Source: Marsupella aquatica (Eukaryota; Marchantiophyta). From it: a stretch of 64,000 nucleotides of DNA. The notes below the pieces were generated by a model. It did no database searches and was not told the origin of the DNA. It was given only the letters and a program-made list of their open reading frames with translations. The stretch lies in the NCBI GenBank assembly GCA_973895155.1, contig OZ316894.1, forward strand, positions 2,852,001 through 2,916,000, given 5' to 3'. Both the position numbers and the translations under genes were made by a program. Numbering within the stretch: the first letter of the stretch is position 1; each line of letters begins with the position of its first letter. Of the stretch, positions 59,401 to 64,000 are shown piece by piece.

Positions 59401-62400
59401 GGTCTAGATCACTCGTGGGGTCCATCAAGGAACACTTTTTATTTTAGGGGTCCAATCAGATATATTCCTTTCTGTTGGGGCTCGTGTACTTTTTTGGCTT
59501 TCTGATCTTCGTTGTGTTTTTTCCTGGTTTTCTCCCCTTTACTGGGTGGTCCGCCTTTGGGATCTTGTCTCCCAGTTAGGCACTTTTTGTTCTTTTGCTG
59601 CAAGAAACATGTTTTGCTGGGTGGCTAATATATTTTTATTTGAACCCCTTAGGAATCTGCTTCTGCGTAACTTGATGTACCCCATGAGTGATCCAGACCA
59701 TTGATGAAACTTACATCCACGTACCCAAAATGTCATGGGCCTCATGAGGACCACTAAGTAATAGTTTTCAATTTTGGGGTTGATCCCCTTCGGAATCTAC
59801 TTCTAAATTGTCCAATTGTAAACTTCTTCACCCCCTAGAGATTCGGCCTGTGTAGTAGACTTCTTGAAGGGTCAGCTGAGTTTTCAACTTTCTCAGTGGG
59901 GCACATCTGGTGGGAGAAATCACATTCGACCGAATACTTGAATTACAAAGTACCAAGTCAGACGATTCTTTGGAAGTGTTTCTCGAACTCCAGATTTCGG
60001 ATTTGAGAACTTGAGATCGACAGTGAAGATTTTCACATGGGGTGAAGTTAGTACCCCCGTCGTCGATTGTGACCCTGTGGACAAGTTTCACAGGATGGAA
60101 AGCTATTGCAATTCTGATGCTCGAAGATTAGAGACTGTAGTGCTCTCCATTGCATACAATCATACATATTCATAGCATGGGACCGAATGTGAACCCAATT
60201 TCTCGTAGGAATCTCGATGCTTCGATTACAATCGTCGATGTCCAGTGAGAGGGTGTAGGGCGCCGGATCTCCATTGCTATGGTCGATGATTGTTTCTGTG
60301 AATCGATACTCGTATGGGGGACTGTTGACATCGATCTTGACTCCCATTATCTGCAATTAGAAGAAGAGCTCGATAAACTTTACTGAAGCGCTGGACATGT
60401 GGAAGCGAAGTCGAAAGCATAAGTCACATAGATATGTGAAGATACTGGCAATGAGACCCGGGTTTTGCATTGTGTGCTCGGAGATTTCAGTTATCTCGAA
60501 CCTTTGTTAGAGTAATCTGCCTAGTGCGTTCCCCGTGACAAATACAAGTCGCTGGATTCCTGAGCTCCAAATCTGTGGAAGCAAAATCCATAACAAACCA
60601 TTGAAGGACTACGACGGAGTTTTCATGATACGTCTACCTTCGGTGAGAACTTTTTGTTCTCGTCACTTGGCTGATCTTGCTATCGATTGGCGGAGAAAGA
60701 TCGAGTTTCATGCTTGCGTTCCTTCTCCTGGTTTTTTGAGCTCTTGGCCGAAGGACACTTGTTGGGCTCTTCCAGATGCTTTGCACACTATACCAATTTC
60801 AGCTTGGGATTGTTTCGTTACTTTTGGGGCGGATTGTGGTCGTCCATCCTGTTGAAAACCTTGGTTTTGAGTCTTGTTGATATGTCGCACAGATGAAATC
60901 TATAATAACCCTGGAATAATATTATCCCAATGGAAAACGTAAGATTCAAAGCTGGAAGTCTATAAATAGTCCATCGGCCCCTCGACTTTGGAACAGAAAT
61001 TGTAATACTAAGGAAAGCTTCTTGTTAAAATCTTTGTAAAAGTACAACATCGAATATTTTGTGGCTTCTGTCGTAACATTCAGGAGTTGCATGTAAAGAG
61101 AGATGGAGTGAATACATTGAATGGGATTCAAACCACAGGTCGTGGACCAGAAAACAGTACCAGTCACTTCCAAAAATGAGCTTCCATTGCCAGAAAGGAA
61201 TCCCAAGCAAGCAGACTTGAAAGATGTGGGTTTCCTGACTTCCTCAGGCAGTGACGATCCCTTGACTCTGTACTATGTTACAGAAATCTGCTAAAGAACC
61301 TCGGTCTAAGAAGAACGATAGAGAATGAACCAAACCAACTCAAACAAATTCTCTTCTTTGTTATAGAACAGGACAAGACAGCATCTGACTAACTGCAATG
61401 TCTTGAGCACACTTTGCAGACGATAAAATACGCCAATCCCACATCCTCTGGGGCGGATTGTGTGGATGGCAATTGCAGTTTCGTCCACCAATGGTACGTT
61501 CCTCATACAACGCTCCTCTCTGCAATTTATATACTAGTGAGCTTTCATCGATTCTCTAGTCCGATGATTTGACCGCTCGAAACATATTGCCTCCTTTGGT
61601 CGGGTGAGGAATATATGCAGCTATCGACAGCGCGGGCGTTAACGTTTCTTCCCTTCTTGCAGGGTTGCACGGGCTGGTCCGAGGTCCAAGATCTATTTCG
61701 AGCCGAAGGAAGTGAAGGCGGCCATTGTGACATGCGGGGGCCTATGCCCTGGTCTGAACGATGTAATTCGACAGGTATTGCTGTTGCTCCTTCCAATTCT
61801 CATTTGACAGTTTAAGGATTACAGCTTACTTCATAAGAAATCCGTTCGATACCGACCGCAAAAAATGAATTGCTTCAAATAGAAAAAGGTTAATATACTC
61901 TTCGTCCACGAAAGCAAGAACAGTCGGTAGAGCTCGATGACCTGCGAGTAAATTTAAGTTGAGGACAATCAGCAGGTATCATTCAGGGTACGTTCCAAGT
62001 CGGGAATCCGACTAGCATAAGTTTACTTCAACCCATTCACAGATGGTTCCATTACTTTAGAGTGAGACTTTATGATTTTTTAGATGCAACGATCGTTGCT
62101 GTCGGTACCTGTCGTTTGAGATGATTAGCGTTAAGCTTTCAGTGCGAGGTTTTGAATGGTTCGCTCTTTGTTTGTCCAACGTGCAGATAGTGTTGACCCT
62201 GGACGTGTATGGAGTAAAGAGTATGCTGGGAATCACATATGGATATCGCGGGTTCTTCGAGAAGGCCCTTGAGCCAATCGTTGTAAGTCTACTCGCATCG
62301 CAGAGCCATGCACAAGAATCGGGCTGACGGATTTTATCTTTTCTGGAGATCAAGAGTTTCAATGTTGGACTTGTTTAGTCGACATGAAGGACAGATGCCA

Positions 62401-64000
62401 CGGTTAAAAAACCACAGACCAGAGATTCTCTGTTTGCTTTGAGTGAGTGGATGTTCTGAATGCAGCGGAGATTCTCATCTCTTGAGGTCGGACCTATTTG
62501 ACAATTATTTTGCAGTTGACGAGAACCGTTGTACAAAACATTCACCTAAATGGAGGAAGTTTACTTGGCGTATCTCGTGGAGGCGCCAAAACAAGCGACA
62601 TTGTTGATACTTTACAGGCATGGATCTGTTCTCCTCCCTTCCTTGGAAGCTTTCAATATTTTCTCGTTGTCTCTATGTCAGACTTGTCTCAGATTGAGAG
62701 CGCGACATGAGCTGTAGCACAAGGGCGAAATCGCTGCCCATTCCGTCCCACGTCCTCACAAATTGGTCTCTGATACTGCAGGCGGAAGGTATCAACATGC
62801 TTTTCGTATTAGGAGGAAATGGGACCCATGCCGGGGCGCACTACATTCACGAGGAGGTAGCTCTCAGCTTCGATCGCATCGAAATTACTTTCTCCTCTTT
62901 GTCGCTAGTCCACCATGATGTTTTCGCATGGTGTACGAAGGATAGACAGTGAAGGCTTGCTCCGATTCTCGTTCGGGTTGTAGTACAATTTCCGGTAGAT
63001 TGACGTCCGTCCTGTTAAACCCGTTGCGATGCAGTGTCGAAAGAGGCACATGAAGGTGGCGGTGGTAGGAGTACCGAAGACCATTGATAATGACATTTTA
63101 CTCATGGACAAAACATTCGGGTTTGACACTGCCGTAGAAGAAGCTCAGAAAGCAATCAATGCTGCATACATAGAGGTTTGTCCACACATTTTGATTATTG
63201 TGAATTTCTGTATGACTTGCGCTTCCCAAGGTCTTCAATTCATGAGATGAGGGCAGCTTGAATCCCAAACTATGATTAGAACTTTCGCGCTTTTTTACGG
63301 AGGTCGATTGTGATGCAGGCAACCAGTGCCTACAATGGCATAGGAGTTGTGAAGCTCATGGGCAGATCGAGCGGCTTCATTGCTATGCACGCTTCTCTCG
63401 CGAGTGGTCAAGTTGACGTTTGTCTGATACCAGAGGTACGCTGACAACATTATCTCTCGACATTATCCTAAGCCCAGACGACCAATGATTCCATCGTCAT
63501 ATGTCGGTCATCTTGCGTACATAACTCTGTGTTCTCAAATTGTTCAGTGGATGTTGAGCAATCAAGTCTTATCATCAAATTAGAGTAATTCATCTTGCGT
63601 ACACAACTTTGTTCTCAAATTGTTCAGAGGATATTGAGTAATCAAGTCTTCTCAAAGAATCAGAGTAATTTTCTTGTCAGTTCTGTCGAATATAATTGCT
63701 GTTTACAGGATATTAGTGGATCTTACTGATCTGCCATTGTCCGCATGTCATTCAATACCCTGGGCAGGTGCCATTTTCTCTTGATGGGCCTAACGGCGTG
63801 TTACATTATCTTCGACATTTGGTCGAGGAGAAGGGAAAGGCTGTGGTCTGCATTGCCGAAGGAGCAGGGCAGGTGAGAATTCGTCTGGACTGTAGGTTTA
63901 ACGCACTTGTAGCTGATTGACTGACTCTTACAATTTGACTCCATTCTTGTGCTTGGTATGAACGCATGTAAATAGAATCATCTGACAATGCGAGAGGCCA
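56471..64000 (+). CDS. PFK: plastid ATP-dependent 6-phosphofructokinase, 5' part, eleven exons
   Basis: It phosphorylates fructose 6-phosphate with ATP, the committed step of glycolysis. Exons are 56471-56838, 58072-58126, 61420-61493, 61663-61774, 62187-62282, 62516-62617, 62782-62856, 63035-63175, 63319-63435, 63768-63872 and 63976 to beyond the window. All phases agree, giving about 423 residues so far. Residues 1 to about 60 are Ser/Ala/Arg-rich and lack acids early on, as in a chloroplast transit peptide. Key blocks are [16 protein letters not shown] (nucleotide binding), [48 protein letters not shown] (catalytic Asp in TIDND), [21 protein letters not shown] and CIAEGAGQ. The ERW-like block [19 protein letters not shown] and [11 protein letters not shown] match the plastid PFK4/PFK5 group. 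Intron 6 (62618-62781) uses a GC donor (CAG|GCATGG). The C-terminal substrate-binding part lies outside the window. The family is certain; the subgroup is likely. Confidence 0.96.
56839..58071 (+). other. PFK intron 1
   Basis: A 1.2-kb intron with GT...AG ends (AGCAG|GTAATC and TTGAACAG). Short frames within it have no domain. Large first introns often hold regulatory sequence, but nothing specific is visible. Confidence 0.85.
58127..61419 (+). other. PFK intron 2 (3.3 kb)
   Basis: The donor is AAG|GTGCGA and the acceptor ACTTTGCAG. The intron is far longer than its neighbours (100-300 bp) and contains a foldback repeat (listed separately) and a partial further copy of it at about 59687-59790. 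GGGTCCCTGG steps occur near 58655-58675. No gene is supported inside it. Confidence 0.85.
59305..59475. repeat. foldback (MITE-like) repeat in PFK intron 2
   Basis: Arms 59316-59366 and 59414-59467 are imperfect inverted copies built around AAAAGTGTTATTTGATGGACC and the complement of AAAAAGTGTTCCTTGATGG. The loop is about 50 bases. A related single arm lies at 59687-59790. The structure resembles a small non-autonomous element and accounts for part of the intron's length. Confidence 0.6.

Overview
The window looks like nuclear DNA of a land plant, most likely a seed-free lineage such as a moss. The reasons are a plastid-type ATP-phosphofructokinase with many spliceosomal introns, plant-type Ty1/copia retrotransposons primed by the usual initiator-Met tRNA site, telomere-like TTTAGGG runs inside an intron, and a gene resembling the centriole/basal-body protein HYLS1. 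A centriolar gene is expected in plants that make flagellated sperm and is normally absent from flowering plants. Species cannot be named from the sequence alone.

Layout. Bases 1-1316 hold little that can be supported. Bases 1317-6559 are a complete, apparently young copia element (identical-looking 299-bp LTRs, a CCCTC target duplication, one uninterrupted 1422-codon gag-pol). Bases 6565-15461 are AT-rich DNA full of short tandem duplications, with no convincing gene. Bases 15462-19811 (minus strand) are a three-exon HYLS1-like gene whose splice phases close exactly.

From 22354 to 51087 lies a second copia element on the minus strand (367-bp LTRs, CATTA target duplication). Its pol gene is split by a 22.8-kb insertion at 25032-47826. 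That insertion has 17-bp perfect (longer imperfect) terminal inverted repeats, AACCCCAATTTAAGGAA, and sits in a GCATATGC palindrome. It carries a two-exon transposase-like gene of the DUF7869 type on the minus strand. On the plus strand it carries a co-oriented cargo: a zinc-ribbon-like gene, three F-box-like modules, a long protein combining a ParB-like region with a degenerate DNA-methyltransferase-like region, a Ulp1/SENP-type protease joined to a HAD (FCP1/NIF-like) domain, and two more HAD-like modules. A near-palindrome of the form GACGCGACC-N-GTCGCGTGA is scattered through the element and recurs in several of its predicted introns. Most cargo genes contain in-frame stops or a frameshift, while the transposase-like reading frames are open. 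This element is the main discovery of the window.

From 51093 to 56470 there is repeat-rich DNA without a supported gene. From 56471 to the right edge is the 5' part (eleven exons, incomplete) of a plastid ATP-phosphofructokinase gene, including one GC-AG intron and a foldback repeat in a long intron.

The host genes HYLS1-like and PFK have unrelated roles. The inserted elements form a readable order of events: copia 2 entered first (its LTRs now differ at about four positions), and the giant element then entered copia 2. Copia 1 is independent and appears youngest by LTR identity.
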